Translations under genes and position numbers: made by a program | Shown: piece by piece, positions 18,352-26,219 of the stretch | Position numbering within the stretch: the stretch's first letter is position 1 | Layout of the letters: the number at the start of each line of letters is the position of its first letter | Assembly: GCF_004211145.1 (NCBI RefSeq) | Contig: NZ_SEBS01000014.1 | Coordinates: 34,188 to 98,187 of the forward strand | DNA from: Flavobacterium sp. | Lineage (GTDB): Bacteria; Bacteroidota; Bacteroidia; Flavobacteriales; Flavobacteriaceae | Reading direction: 5' to 3' | DNA: 64,000 nucleotides | The notes under the pieces: generated by a model | Databases searched by the model: none | Seen by the model: only the letters and a program-made list of their open reading frames with translations | What the model was told of the DNA's origin: nothing

Positions 18352-18768
18352 ATGATAACGAAAACAGAAATTACGAGATTATCGTTTGAGATTATTGGAT
18401 GCGCCATCAAGGTTCACAAAAATCTTGGTCCCGGACTATTGGAAAGCATTTACGAAAAATGCTTGAAGTACGAACTTGAACAAGCTGGATTTCAGACGAA
18501 ACAGCAAATAACAACGCCGATAAAATACGGCACACTTTCATTTGACTGCGATTTACGGGTCGACCTTTTCGTTAATGATCTCATCGTTATCGAATTAAAA
18601 GCCGTAGAAAGTGTTTTGCCAATACACGAAGCGCAACTTATCACCTATATGAAATTGCTGAATTCTCCTCAAGGTTTACTAATTAATTTCAACACGCTCA
18701 ATATCACGCAATCATTTAAGCCCATACTAAACACGAAATACAATTTTTTCGAAAGAAAAAACCCTTAA
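18352..18768 (+). CDS. GxxExxY family protein
   Basis: The 138-residue product begins with the family pattern: GCAIKVHKNLGPGLLESIYE contains the GxxExxY signature (GLLESIY). A predicted PD-(D/E)XK-like core follows (FDCDLRVDLFVNDLIVIELKAV, with the Asp and the E-x-K pair), then LPIHEAQLITYMKL, and the C-terminal LLINFN. The family is common in Bacteroidota and its function is not established. The nuclease-like fold is an inference from the D...ExK pattern. It is the only gene inside an inverted-repeat-bounded segment. Confidence 0.9.
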   Translation: MITKTEITRLSFEIIGCAIKVHKNLGPGLLESIYEKCLKYELEQAGFQTKQQITTPIKYGTLSFDCDLRVDLFVNDLIVIELKAVESVLPIHEAQLITYMKLLNSPQGLLINFNTLNITQSFKPILNTKYNFFERKNP

Positions 18769-18832
18769 CTATCTCAACTATCTTAATTGTTGAAAATAAT
18801 CTCAGACGCAATCCAAGTAAAACAATTTAAAA

Positions 18833-20662
18833 ATGAAAAAACTTATTTTTTTATTCCTCACGTTTTCCATCGCGCAAGCCCAAATCCAAAAAACCGAACC
18901 TCCATTCTGGTATTCCAACATGAAAAACCCGGAACTCCAAATCATGTTCTACGGTAAAAACATCTCAAAACACTCTGTTTCCGTTTCCAACGACGTCGTA
19001 ATTTCAAGCGTTCAAAAAACCGAAAACCCAAACTATCTTTTCGTAACGATCGACACCAAAAACATTCCCGCGTCCACGTTCACGTTCAGTTTCAAAGAAA
19101 AAGACAAAACCGCATTTACCCAAAAATACGAACTCAAACAACGCCGTAAAGATTCAGAGCTGCGCCAAGGCTTTGATTCGTCCGACATGGTTTATTTAAT
19201 CATGCCCGACCGATTCGCGAACGGCAATCCGTCAAACGACAGCACGCCTGACACCAAAGAAAAATCCGATCGCAAAAACGACCACGGCCGCCACGGAGGC
19301 GACATCGCAGGCATCATCAACAACCTCGATTACATCCAATCGACCGGCGCGACCACGATCTGGAACACGCCGCTTTGCGAAGACAACCAGGAACGCGGTA
19401 CGTATCACGGCTACGCCCAGACCGACGTCTATAAGATCGATCCGCGCTACGGGACGAATGACGAATATGTGAAATTGTCATCGGAACTCCACAAACGCAA
19501 CATGAAACTCGTGCTCGATTACGTGACAAACCATTGGGGTTCCGAACATTGGATGCTTAAAGACATACCGACCTACGACTGGCTGCACCAATTCCCGGGT
19601 TACGCCCAAAGCAATTACCGAATGACGACGCAATTCGACCCGAACATGGCCGAAATCGACAAAAAATTCTGCGTCGACGGCTGGTTCGTAAAATCGATGC
19701 CCGACTTAAACCAAGCCAATCCGCTCGTCGTAAAATACTTGACCCAAAACGCGATCTGGTGGATCGAATACGCCGATTTGGACGGTTTCCGCGTTGATAC
19801 CTATTCGTATTGCGATAAAGAAGGCATCGCGAAATGGACGAAAGCCATCACCGACGAATACCCGCATTTCAACATCGTCGGAGAAGTCTGGATGCACGAC
19901 CAGGCGCAAATGGCGTACTGGCAAAAAGACTCGAAAATCGGGGCGATCCAAAGTTACAATTCGTATTTGCCGTCGGTCATGGATTTCACGCTGCACGATG
20001 CGATCGAAAGCGCGTTCAACGAACCTGACGCCGCTTGGGACAAAGGCATGATCAAGATGTACGACAATTTCGCGAACGACTTTTTGTACCCGAACATCAA
20101 TTCGATTCTGGTGTTCGCCGAAAACCACGACACCCAACGTTTCAACCATCGCTACACCGATTTGGAGACGTACAAAATGGCAATGACGTTGATCGCGACA
20201 ATCCGCGGGATCCCGCAGGTTTATTACGGTTCCGAGATCGGCATGGCGGGCGACAAAGGCAAAGGTGACGGCGACATCAGGCGTGATTTCCCGGGCGGAT
20301 GGAACGGCGATGCGCACAGCGCATTCACGGCGTCGGGTCGAAACGAAACTGAAAAAGGTTACTTCGATTTCACGTCGAAACTCTTCAATTGGAGAAAAAC
20401 CAAATCGGTCATCCACAACGGGAAAACGACCCAATACATTCCCGAGAACAATGTTTACGTGTATTTCCGATACGACGAAAAAGAAACCGTGATGGTCGTG
20501 ATCAACAATTCGAACAAGCCGCAAACGTTCAAAACGGCGCGTTTCGCCGAAAGCATCAAAACTTTTACGTCAGGAACCGACGTGATTTCAGGAAAAACCG
20601 TCGACCTCAAGCAAGACATTTCAATCGAGCCGAAATCAACGTTCGTACTTGAACTAAAATAA
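18833..20662 (+). CDS. GH13 neopullulanase/cyclomaltodextrinase-type enzyme, exported
   Basis: The 609-residue product has a short signal peptide (LIFLFLTFSIAQA), an N-terminal cyclomaltodextrinase-type immunoglobulin domain (about 20-110), a GH13 barrel and a small C-terminal beta domain. Catalytic motifs are DYVTNH (about 228), the nucleophile in DGFRVDTYSY (about 316), the acid/base in GEVWMHD (about 349) and the third Asp in ENHDTQRF (about 429). No T9SS tail is present, so a periplasmic place is expected, as for SusA, which cuts imported maltodextrins and pullulan. It lies downstream of the GH65 gene beyond the GxxExxY cassette. Confidence 0.92.
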   Translation: MKKLIFLFLTFSIAQAQIQKTEPPFWYSNMKNPELQIMFYGKNISKHSVSVSNDVVISSVQKTENPNYLFVTIDTKNIPASTFTFSFKEKDKTAFTQKYELKQRRKDSELRQGFDSSDMVYLIMPDRFANGNPSNDSTPDTKEKSDRKNDHGRHGGDIAGIINNLDYIQSTGATTIWNTPLCEDNQERGTYHGYAQTDVYKIDPRYGTNDEYVKLSSELHKRNMKLVLDYVTNHWGSEHWMLKDIPTYDWLHQFPGYAQSNYRMTTQFDPNMAEIDKKFCVDGWFVKSMPDLNQANPLVVKYLTQNAIWWIEYADLDGFRVDTYSYCDKEGIAKWTKAITDEYPHFNIVGEVWMHDQAQMAYWQKDSKIGAIQSYNSYLPSVMDFTLHDAIESAFNEPDAAWDKGMIKMYDNFANDFLYPNINSILVFAENHDTQRFNHRYTDLETYKMAMTLIATIRGIPQVYYGSEIGMAGDKGKGDGDIRRDFPGGWNGDAHSAFTASGRNETEKGYFDFTSKLFNWRKTKSVIHNGKTTQYIPENNVYVYFRYDEKETVMVVINNSNKPQTFKTARFAESIKTFTSGTDVISGKTVDLKQDISIEPKSTFVLELK

Positions 20663-20666
20663 TTTT

Positions 20667-20810
20667 CAGCAGCTTTTCCTGCTTCCGCTATTAGCTTTTT
20701 CGGTTAACGCGGTTTTGCTATGGTTTGGGGCGGCTTCCTTCGGTCGCCGCCCCAAATCAAGCCAACCAGGCGTTTCCCTTCAAAAGGCTAACACGCTCAA
20801 GCAGGGCTAA
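20667..20810 (-). repeat. Dispersed structured repeat, copy A
   Basis: Read on the minus strand it begins AGCCCTGCTTGAGCG and ends AGCGGAAGCAGG, which pair with each other. A GC-rich hairpin in the middle (GGGGCGGC ... GCCGCCCC) has the loop strand GACCGAAGGAA. The 19-nt centre (20730-20748) matches 18 of 19 bases of copy B at 46792-46810. The ends also resemble copy C at 62.5 kb. It fills most of the 289-bp gap between two amylase genes. Confidence 0.7.
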
Positions 20811-20951
20811 TTCGAAAACACCCGACGAAATAGTTGTAAAATCCAAATCGACGTCAGTTTCCATGGAAAATGCGTAATTTTTCACCGAAATTCAAAAATA
20901 GAACCGCGGGAGTTGCGCCTTACCTTGCGACCGCGGCAAATCAATATTCGC

Positions 20952-22619
20952 ATGAGAACATTACTTTTCGCCGCCCTAACCGCTACATTATTTATGACGA
21001 CAGCTACACAGGCGCAACCCGGTAAAGCTCCGGCTGCAAAACCCGAGAAGATTCCTTTCGTTTGGGAAGGCGCCAACTTATACTTCTTACTCGTCGATCG
21101 CTTCAACAACGGCAACCGCTCGAACGATGTTAATTTCGGACGCAACCAACCCGCGGGAAAACTGCGTGGTTTTGAAGGTGGCGATCTCAAAGGCATCACA
21201 CAAAAAATAGAGGAAGGTTATTTCGACAAGCTCGGCATCAACGCGATCTGGCTCACGCCTATCGTCGAACAAATCCACGGCGGAACGGACGAAGGCCAAG
21301 GTTTGTCGTACGGTTTTCATGGTTATTGGACCAAAGACTGGACGCAGATCGACCCGAATTTCGGCACCGCGAAAGACTTGTCGGAACTCGTCGAAGTCGC
21401 GCACAGCCACAACATCAGGATTTTGCTCGACGCCGTGATCAACCACACCGGCCCGGTCACCGACAAAGATCCGGTTTGGCCGAACGATTGGGTTCGCACG
21501 GGTCCGCAATGCGATTACAAGACGTTCGATTCGACGACCGCTTGCACGCTCGTGAGCAATCTTCCCGATATCTTGACTGAAAGCGATCAAGAGGTCGCGC
21601 TTCCGCCGCATCTCATCGAAAAATGGAAAGCTGAAGGCCGATATGAACAGGAAATTGCTGAACTCGACGATTTTTTCAAACGCACGGGTTATCCGAGATC
21701 ACCGCGTTTTTACATCATAAAATGGCTCACCGATTACGTTCGCGAATTCGGGATCGACGGTTATCGCGCCGACACCGTGAAGCACACGAACGAACAGGTT
21801 TGGGGCGAATTCAAGGCACAATGTAATTTCGCTTTCGCCGACTGGAAGGCAAAAAATCCTGAAAAAGTTCTCGACAACAACGACTTTTACACCGTTGCGG
21901 AAGTTTACGGATACGGAATCAGCGGCGGAAAAGAATACAATTTCGGCGACCGCAAAGTCGATTATTTCGACCACGGTTTCAACAGCATGATCAATTTCGA
22001 ATTCCGTTGGGATGCTGAAAAAGACTACGAGACCATATTCGCGAAATACTCCGACAAACTCAACAACGACCTCGAAGGTTTCAGCGTGCTCAACTATCTG
22101 TCATCGCACGACGACGGAAATCCGTTCGATGCCAAACGCGCAAGAAGTTTCGAAAGCGGAACCAAATTGTTGCTTTCACCCGGGATCGCGCAAGTCTATT
22201 ACGGAGACGAAACCGCGAGAGCGCTCGTTGTCGAAGGCGCTCAAGGCGATGCGAATTTGCGTTCGTTCATGAATTGGGACGTACTTTCCCAGGACGAGCA
22301 AACGCAAAAAATCCTCGAACACTGGCAAAAAATCGGGAAGTTCCGCAACCGACATGTCTCGATCGGGGCCGGAATCCACAAGAGAATTTCGGCGACGCCT
22401 TACGTGTTCAGCCGAGGTTTCGACAATGGAAAAATCAAAGACCGCGTCGTCATTGGGCTTGACTTGCCACAAGGCTTGAAAAAACTCAAGGTTTCGTCGG
22501 TATTTCAGGACGGAACAAAATTACACGACGCCTTTTCGGGCAAAGATACCGTCGTAAAATATGGTTTTGCCGAGGTCGATTCGACATTTGGAACCGTGTT
22601 GCTCGAGCTTAAAAAGTAA
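20952..22619 (+). CDS. GH13 alpha-amylase, exported
   Basis: The 555-residue product has a signal peptide (MRTLLFAALTATLFMTTATQAQ) and a GH13 barrel with DAVINH (about 159), the nucleophile in DGYRADTVKH (about 269), AEVYGYG (about 316) and SSHDDGNPF (about 384). A small C-terminal beta domain ends LLELKK. There is no T9SS tail or lipobox, so a periplasmic enzyme is likely. The ATG at 20952 is chosen over the longer frame because it starts the signal peptide; a TACCTTGC sequence about 30 nt upstream resembles a degenerate -7 box. Together with the two other GH13 enzymes it makes three amylases in this locus. Confidence 0.92.
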   Translation: MRTLLFAALTATLFMTTATQAQPGKAPAAKPEKIPFVWEGANLYFLLVDRFNNGNRSNDVNFGRNQPAGKLRGFEGGDLKGITQKIEEGYFDKLGINAIWLTPIVEQIHGGTDEGQGLSYGFHGYWTKDWTQIDPNFGTAKDLSELVEVAHSHNIRILLDAVINHTGPVTDKDPVWPNDWVRTGPQCDYKTFDSTTACTLVSNLPDILTESDQEVALPPHLIEKWKAEGRYEQEIAELDDFFKRTGYPRSPRFYIIKWLTDYVREFGIDGYRADTVKHTNEQVWGEFKAQCNFAFADWKAKNPEKVLDNNDFYTVAEVYGYGISGGKEYNFGDRKVDYFDHGFNSMINFEFRWDAEKDYETIFAKYSDKLNNDLEGFSVLNYLSSHDDGNPFDAKRARSFESGTKLLLSPGIAQVYYGDETARALVVEGAQGDANLRSFMNWDVLSQDEQTQKILEHWQKIGKFRNRHVSIGAGIHKRISATPYVFSRGFDNGKIKDRVVIGLDLPQGLKKLKVSSVFQDGTKLHDAFSGKDTVVKYGFAEVDSTFGTVLLELKK

Positions 22620-22622
22620 ATT

Positions 22623-22892
22623 ATGTTTCGGAAGATATTCGGGTATTTCCTGTTTTTGCCCGCGGCGTTCCTTACGCTTGCGATTTTGGTTTCGATCCCG
22701 AAAGTCGTCATGAGCATCGCCGACATTTTTAATTCCGACGACAGCGCGTACGCTTCGGGTTACGCATTCGGGTTGATCTTGGGCGATGTGCTCATCGGCC
22801 TGCTCGCGATCTATATTTGGAAAAAAGCGTTCAAATTCGTGAAGCGTGAACCGAAACGGGTTGAATCGATAGATGACATCGGAACGGAATAA
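22623..22892 (+). CDS. Small two-helix membrane protein
   Basis: The 89-residue product starts 3 nt after the amylase stop, so it is likely co-transcribed with it. Two hydrophobic segments (about 5-32 and 45-65) are joined by a short acidic loop (FNSDDSAY), and the C-terminus is charged (KREPKRVESIDD). No family is recognised. Confidence 0.65.
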   Translation: MFRKIFGYFLFLPAAFLTLAILVSIPKVVMSIADIFNSDDSAYASGYAFGLILGDVLIGLLAIYIWKKAFKFVKREPKRVESIDDIGTE

Positions 22893-23052
22893 CCACGAAC
22901 AAATACGGTCCGATGGCCGAATATTCAAACTTTGAAAATCAACATAAACGTTCTGGATTTTAGCAGCCTTTTGCTTTTTCAGAGATTGATTTGTAGAATA
23001 ATTTCGATACTTTGCTTTGCCAAGTAACTTGCCACTAAAAATCACCGCCAAA

Positions 23053-23649
23053 ATGAAGCAACGCCATTTTTTCGACGTACGTGAAATCGAGATTTTAGAT
23101 CGCGAAGTTTCATACTATGAAAAACGACTGGGCAGCAACGAATATCGTCGGACCATCCGCTTTGAGGAAATTACGAATGTTAAAGTTGCCGAGAACAGGA
23201 ATGGGTTGGTTTTCTTGGGCATAGCGGTTCTTTTTGTATTGTCGTCGTTCAGTGTCTTAGAAGACGGACACGAAGGAGAGAATTTGGGCGACTATATGTG
23301 GCTTTATTTTTTATTCATCGCTGTTCTTGCCGTGATATTCTATTTTTACAAGAGCGACAAGAACTGGAAAATATTTTTGTCGACCGGCTCATTTTTCTAC
23401 ATCTATTCAAATAAACCGAATACCGATGCCGTAAAAAATTTCCTCGATGAATTGTATTTAAAAAGAGACAAATATCTAAAAGACAAATATTTTTCGATCG
23501 ATAAAAAAATGGGATATCAAAACAACCTGCAAAATCTCAATTGGTTAAAGCAAACCAAAGTCATCACCGACGAAGAGTTCGAAACACGCACTAAAGAATT
23601 AAAAATCGCATTCGCAATTGACGTGAAAGTCACAGGATTTCGAGGGTAA
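23053..23649 (+). CDS. Hypothetical membrane protein with a two-helix hairpin and SHOCT-like C-terminus
   Basis: The 198-residue product has an N-terminal beta-rich part (REIEILDREVSYYEKR, TIRFEEITNVKV) that resembles a PH-like fold, then two membrane segments (about 52-68 and 80-98). A soluble part follows, ending in NLNWLKQTKVITDEEFETRTKEL, which resembles the short oligomerisation motif SHOCT. The ATG at 23053 is chosen; the longer frame uses an unlikely TTG. Function unknown. Confidence 0.65.
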   Translation: MKQRHFFDVREIEILDREVSYYEKRLGSNEYRRTIRFEEITNVKVAENRNGLVFLGIAVLFVLSSFSVLEDGHEGENLGDYMWLYFLFIAVLAVIFYFYKSDKNWKIFLSTGSFFYIYSNKPNTDAVKNFLDELYLKRDKYLKDKYFSIDKKMGYQNNLQNLNWLKQTKVITDEEFETRTKELKIAFAIDVKVTGFRG

Positions 23650-23780
23650 ATTCTACTAATATCAAACGTGGCGAATCAGGCTTCATACGTTCTCCATTTG
23701 CTACGCATTAAGTTGAATAACGATCTATGGATTACGACATAATCTTATTCGGAATTAACCGTAAACACTCCTATTTAAAC

Positions 23781-23820
23781 AAAAACCGCCTTTCACGACT
23801 AAATCATAAAAGGCGGTTTC
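23781..23820. terminator. Intrinsic terminator
   Basis: AAACCGCCTTT pairs with AAAGGCGGTTT across a 14-nt loop, with A- and T-rich flanks. It lies between a plus-strand gene ending at 23649 and a minus-strand gene ending at 23881, so it may serve both. Confidence 0.7.
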
Positions 23821-23880
23821 TATTATCGCTAACTTATTTTCGATACCCGACGACTCCCAAATTGTCATCGGAAATCGTTG

Positions 23881-24147
23881 TTAAGCCGCCAATAACGGAC
23901 GTTCTGTTCTCGTTTTGAAAAACGTATTCCAAAATTCGGCAAGACCGAAAAGTACTGTTCGGCTCGAGCAATTCGGGTTTTCGACGCAGCGATCTACGTG
24001 AAGGAATAATTTCGCCTTGAAGATTTCGGCTACCGATGAGATGTTCTGCTCGGAATCGACTTCCTCGCGAATCATTTCGGCGAATTTTTTTCGTTGGTCG
24101 GCACGTTCTGAGATCATCAGGTTCAGCGCCAATGTGTGTGATTGCAT
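23881..24147 (-). CDS. Hypothetical protein
   Basis: The 88-residue product starts at an ATG (MQSHTLALNLMISERADQRKKF) and is mainly helical, with three Cys (VDRCVENPNCSS). No domain is recognised. Its position in its own transcription unit, with a terminator after it, supports a real gene. Confidence 0.55.
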   Translation of the reverse strand: MQSHTLALNLMISERADQRKKFAEMIREEVDSEQNISSVAEIFKAKLFLHVDRCVENPNCSSRTVLFGLAEFWNTFFKTRTERPLLAA

Positions 24148-24272
24148 ACTTTATTTATTGTTGTTTTGACATGCCAAAAATAATCGACGAACTGCACGTT
24201 TCATTTACAGTTTACGCGTGATTTGTTGTACAATATGACTTTTTCACCTGGTTGTGAAACAAACCGAAACCG

Positions 24273-24280
24273 TACCTTTG
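24273..24280 (+). promoter_or_regulatory. Putative -7 promoter box of the GDPD gene
   Basis: TACCTTTG fits TAnnTTTG and lies 10 nt before the ATG at 24291. Confidence 0.65.
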
Positions 24281-24290
24281 CCAAAAAAGA

Positions 24291-24968
24291 ATGTACGTCA
24301 TTGCACATCGCGGCGCCAAAGGTCATGTCAGTGAGAACACGATCGCGGCATTCCAAAAAGCGCTTGAAATGAACGCTCACGGCATCGAGCTCGACGTCCA
24401 CCTGTCGAGCGATGGCGAAATCATCGTATTCCATGACGGACATACGGATCGACTGACGGGCGTTTCGGGCTCGGTGATTGATATGACATTGGCCGAAATA
24501 CGACAATTGAAAGTCGATCTACACCATCAGATTCCGACGCTCGCCGAAGTGTTCGACCTCATCGACAAAAAAATCCTCATCAACATCGAACTCAAAGTCG
24601 AAGCCGCCGCAAAACCCGTGACCGAGCTCATCGAGAAGTATGTTTCCGAAAAAAACTGGAACTACGATTCGTTTTTAGTTTCCTCGTTTGATTGGACGGC
24701 GCTCCGGGAAATCCGGAATTGGAACGCGAAAATCCCGCTTGGCGTGTTGACCGAAACCGATCTTGATCTGGCGATCGGATTCGCAAAATCGATAAAAGCT
24801 GAGACGATTCATCCGTATTTCCATTTGCTGAATCCTGAAAACGTCGAAAAAACAAAAGCCGAAAACTTGCTGTTATACGCCTGGACAGTCAATATGCCCG
24901 AAGATATTTCGCGCATAAGGTCGCTCGGCGTTGACGGCCTCATAACCGATTATCCTGACCGAATATGA
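24291..24968 (+). CDS. Glycerophosphodiester phosphodiesterase
   Basis: The 225-residue product has the GDPD fold. The first catalytic His and Arg are in VIAHRGAKGHVSENT, the metal ligands in GIELDVHLSSDGEIIVFHDG, and later strands are INIELK and DGLITDYPD at the end. It hydrolyses glycerophosphodiesters to glycerol-3-phosphate and an alcohol. No signal peptide is seen, so it is cytoplasmic. It overlaps the next gene by 4 nt (ATGA). Confidence 0.93.
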   Translation: MYVIAHRGAKGHVSENTIAAFQKALEMNAHGIELDVHLSSDGEIIVFHDGHTDRLTGVSGSVIDMTLAEIRQLKVDLHHQIPTLAEVFDLIDKKILINIELKVEAAAKPVTELIEKYVSEKNWNYDSFLVSSFDWTALREIRNWNAKIPLGVLTETDLDLAIGFAKSIKAETIHPYFHLLNPENVEKTKAENLLLYAWTVNMPEDISRIRSLGVDGLITDYPDRI

Positions 24969-26173
24969 AAAGCTACGACATTGTTATAATCGGCGGAGGC
25001 GCGGCCGGTTTCTTCGCGGCGATCAACATTGCCGAGGCGCACCCGAACCTCAAGATCGCGATACTCGAACGCGGAAAGGAAACGCTTACCAAAGTCCGAA
25101 TTTCAGGCGGCGGACGCTGCAATGTGACGCACGCTTGTTTCGATCCAGGTGAATTGGTCAAATTTTATCCGAGAGGCGAGAAAGAATTGCGCGGTCCGTT
25201 CCATACGTTCGCGTCGGGCGATACGATTGAATGGTTCGAAAAACATGGCGTCGAACTCAAAATCGAGGAAGACGGCCGCATGTTCCCCACGTCGGATTCA
25301 TCACAAACGATTATCGACTGTTTCTTGAACGCCGCGAAAAAATGCAGGATCGACATACTGACCGGCCAAAGCGTGCAATCGGTTTTCAAGACCGACAAAC
25401 ATTGGAAAATCGAAACGCAGAACGAACAATACGCGACACCGAAACTCATTTTCGCCTCGGGCAGCAACCCTAAAATGTGGGAATTGCTTGAAACGCTCGG
25501 ACATTCGATCGTCGAACCCGTTCCATCGCTTTTCACGTTCAACATAAAAGATGCGCGGATCAAGGATTTACCCGGAGTTTCGGCCATGGCGTCGGTAAAA
25601 GTCGCGGGTACGAAACTCGAATCGCGCGGGCCGTTGCTCGTTACGCATTGGGGTTTGAGCGGGCCTGCGATCCTGAAACTTTCAGCTTGGGGCGCGAGGA
25701 TTTTGTCAGACAGGAAATACCAGTTCGGAATCTCGGTGAACTGGCTCGATTCGGTAGAAATTGACGAGGCCGAAACCATTTTGCGCGACCTTAAGAATGA
25801 ACAACCCAAAAAGTCGGTCGCGTCGAAATCGCCTTTTGAGTTCGCGAACAGGCTTTGGGAAAGTTTGGTTTTGGCGTCGGGCATTCCGTCGGAAACAAAA
25901 TGGGCCGACCTCAACAAAATCCAAATCCAGCAACTCGCCAAACAGCTAACCGATTGCAAGTTCAGCGTTAATGGAAAGAGCACGTTCAAGGACGAATTCG
26001 TCACGGCGGGCGGCATAGATTTGCGTGAGGTTAATTTCAAGACGATGCAAAGCAAGCTGCACGACAACCTGTATTTCGCGGGTGAAATTTTGAACATCGA
26101 CGCCATAACGGGTGGATTTAATTTCCAGAATGCATGGACGGGCGGTTTTATTCTCGCAAAATCTATCACCTGA
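24965..26173 (+). CDS. FAD-dependent oxidoreductase of the YhiN/HI0933 family
   Basis: The 402-residue product opens with an FAD-binding Rossmann motif (IVIIGGGAAGFFAAINIAE). It then has the family signature KVRISGGGRCNVTHACFDP and a C-terminal FAD-contact segment (VTAGGIDLREVNFKTM; ITGGFNFQNAWTGGF). Members of this family are flavoproteins of mostly unproven function. It is translationally coupled to the GDPD gene. Confidence 0.9.
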   Translation: MKSYDIVIIGGGAAGFFAAINIAEAHPNLKIAILERGKETLTKVRISGGGRCNVTHACFDPGELVKFYPRGEKELRGPFHTFASGDTIEWFEKHGVELKIEEDGRMFPTSDSSQTIIDCFLNAAKKCRIDILTGQSVQSVFKTDKHWKIETQNEQYATPKLIFASGSNPKMWELLETLGHSIVEPVPSLFTFNIKDARIKDLPGVSAMASVKVAGTKLESRGPLLVTHWGLSGPAILKLSAWGARILSDRKYQFGISVNWLDSVEIDEAETILRDLKNEQPKKSVASKSPFEFANRLWESLVLASGIPSETKWADLNKIQIQQLAKQLTDCKFSVNGKSTFKDEFVTAGGIDLREVNFKTMQSKLHDNLYFAGEILNIDAITGGFNFQNAWTGGFILAKSIT

Positions 26174-26197
26174 AAAACAAGCGATTGCGCAATTTGT

Positions 26198-26205
26198 TAT
26201 ATTTG
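26198..26205 (+). promoter_or_regulatory. Putative -7 promoter box of the first adhesin-like gene
   Basis: TATATTTG lies 14 nt before the ATG at 26220, which supports that start over longer in-frame alternatives. Confidence 0.65.
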
Positions 26206-26219
26206 AGAAAACAAACTGC

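Larger units (their letters stand above)
18258..18790. mobile_element. Inverted-repeat-bounded cassette carrying a GxxExxY gene
   Basis: The outer 15 bp (ACAATTAAGATAGTT at 18258-18272) recur as an exact reverse complement at 18776-18790, with partly conserved inner flanks, and enclose one gene. The stop codon of that gene (18766-18768) lies in the right arm region. The left arm starts 13 bp after the GH65 stop and also folds into a terminator with its own inverted copy. Architecture and leader motif match the cassette at 34919-35380. Mobility is inferred from the structure only. Confidence 0.55.

Noticed and set aside
23727..23918. 63-codon plus-strand frame
   Set aside because: It runs through an intrinsic terminator and into the end of the convergent gene.
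25165..26169. Minus-strand frame of 334 codons opposite the YhiN-like gene
   Set aside because: Antisense shadow; the plus-strand protein has clear FAD motifs.
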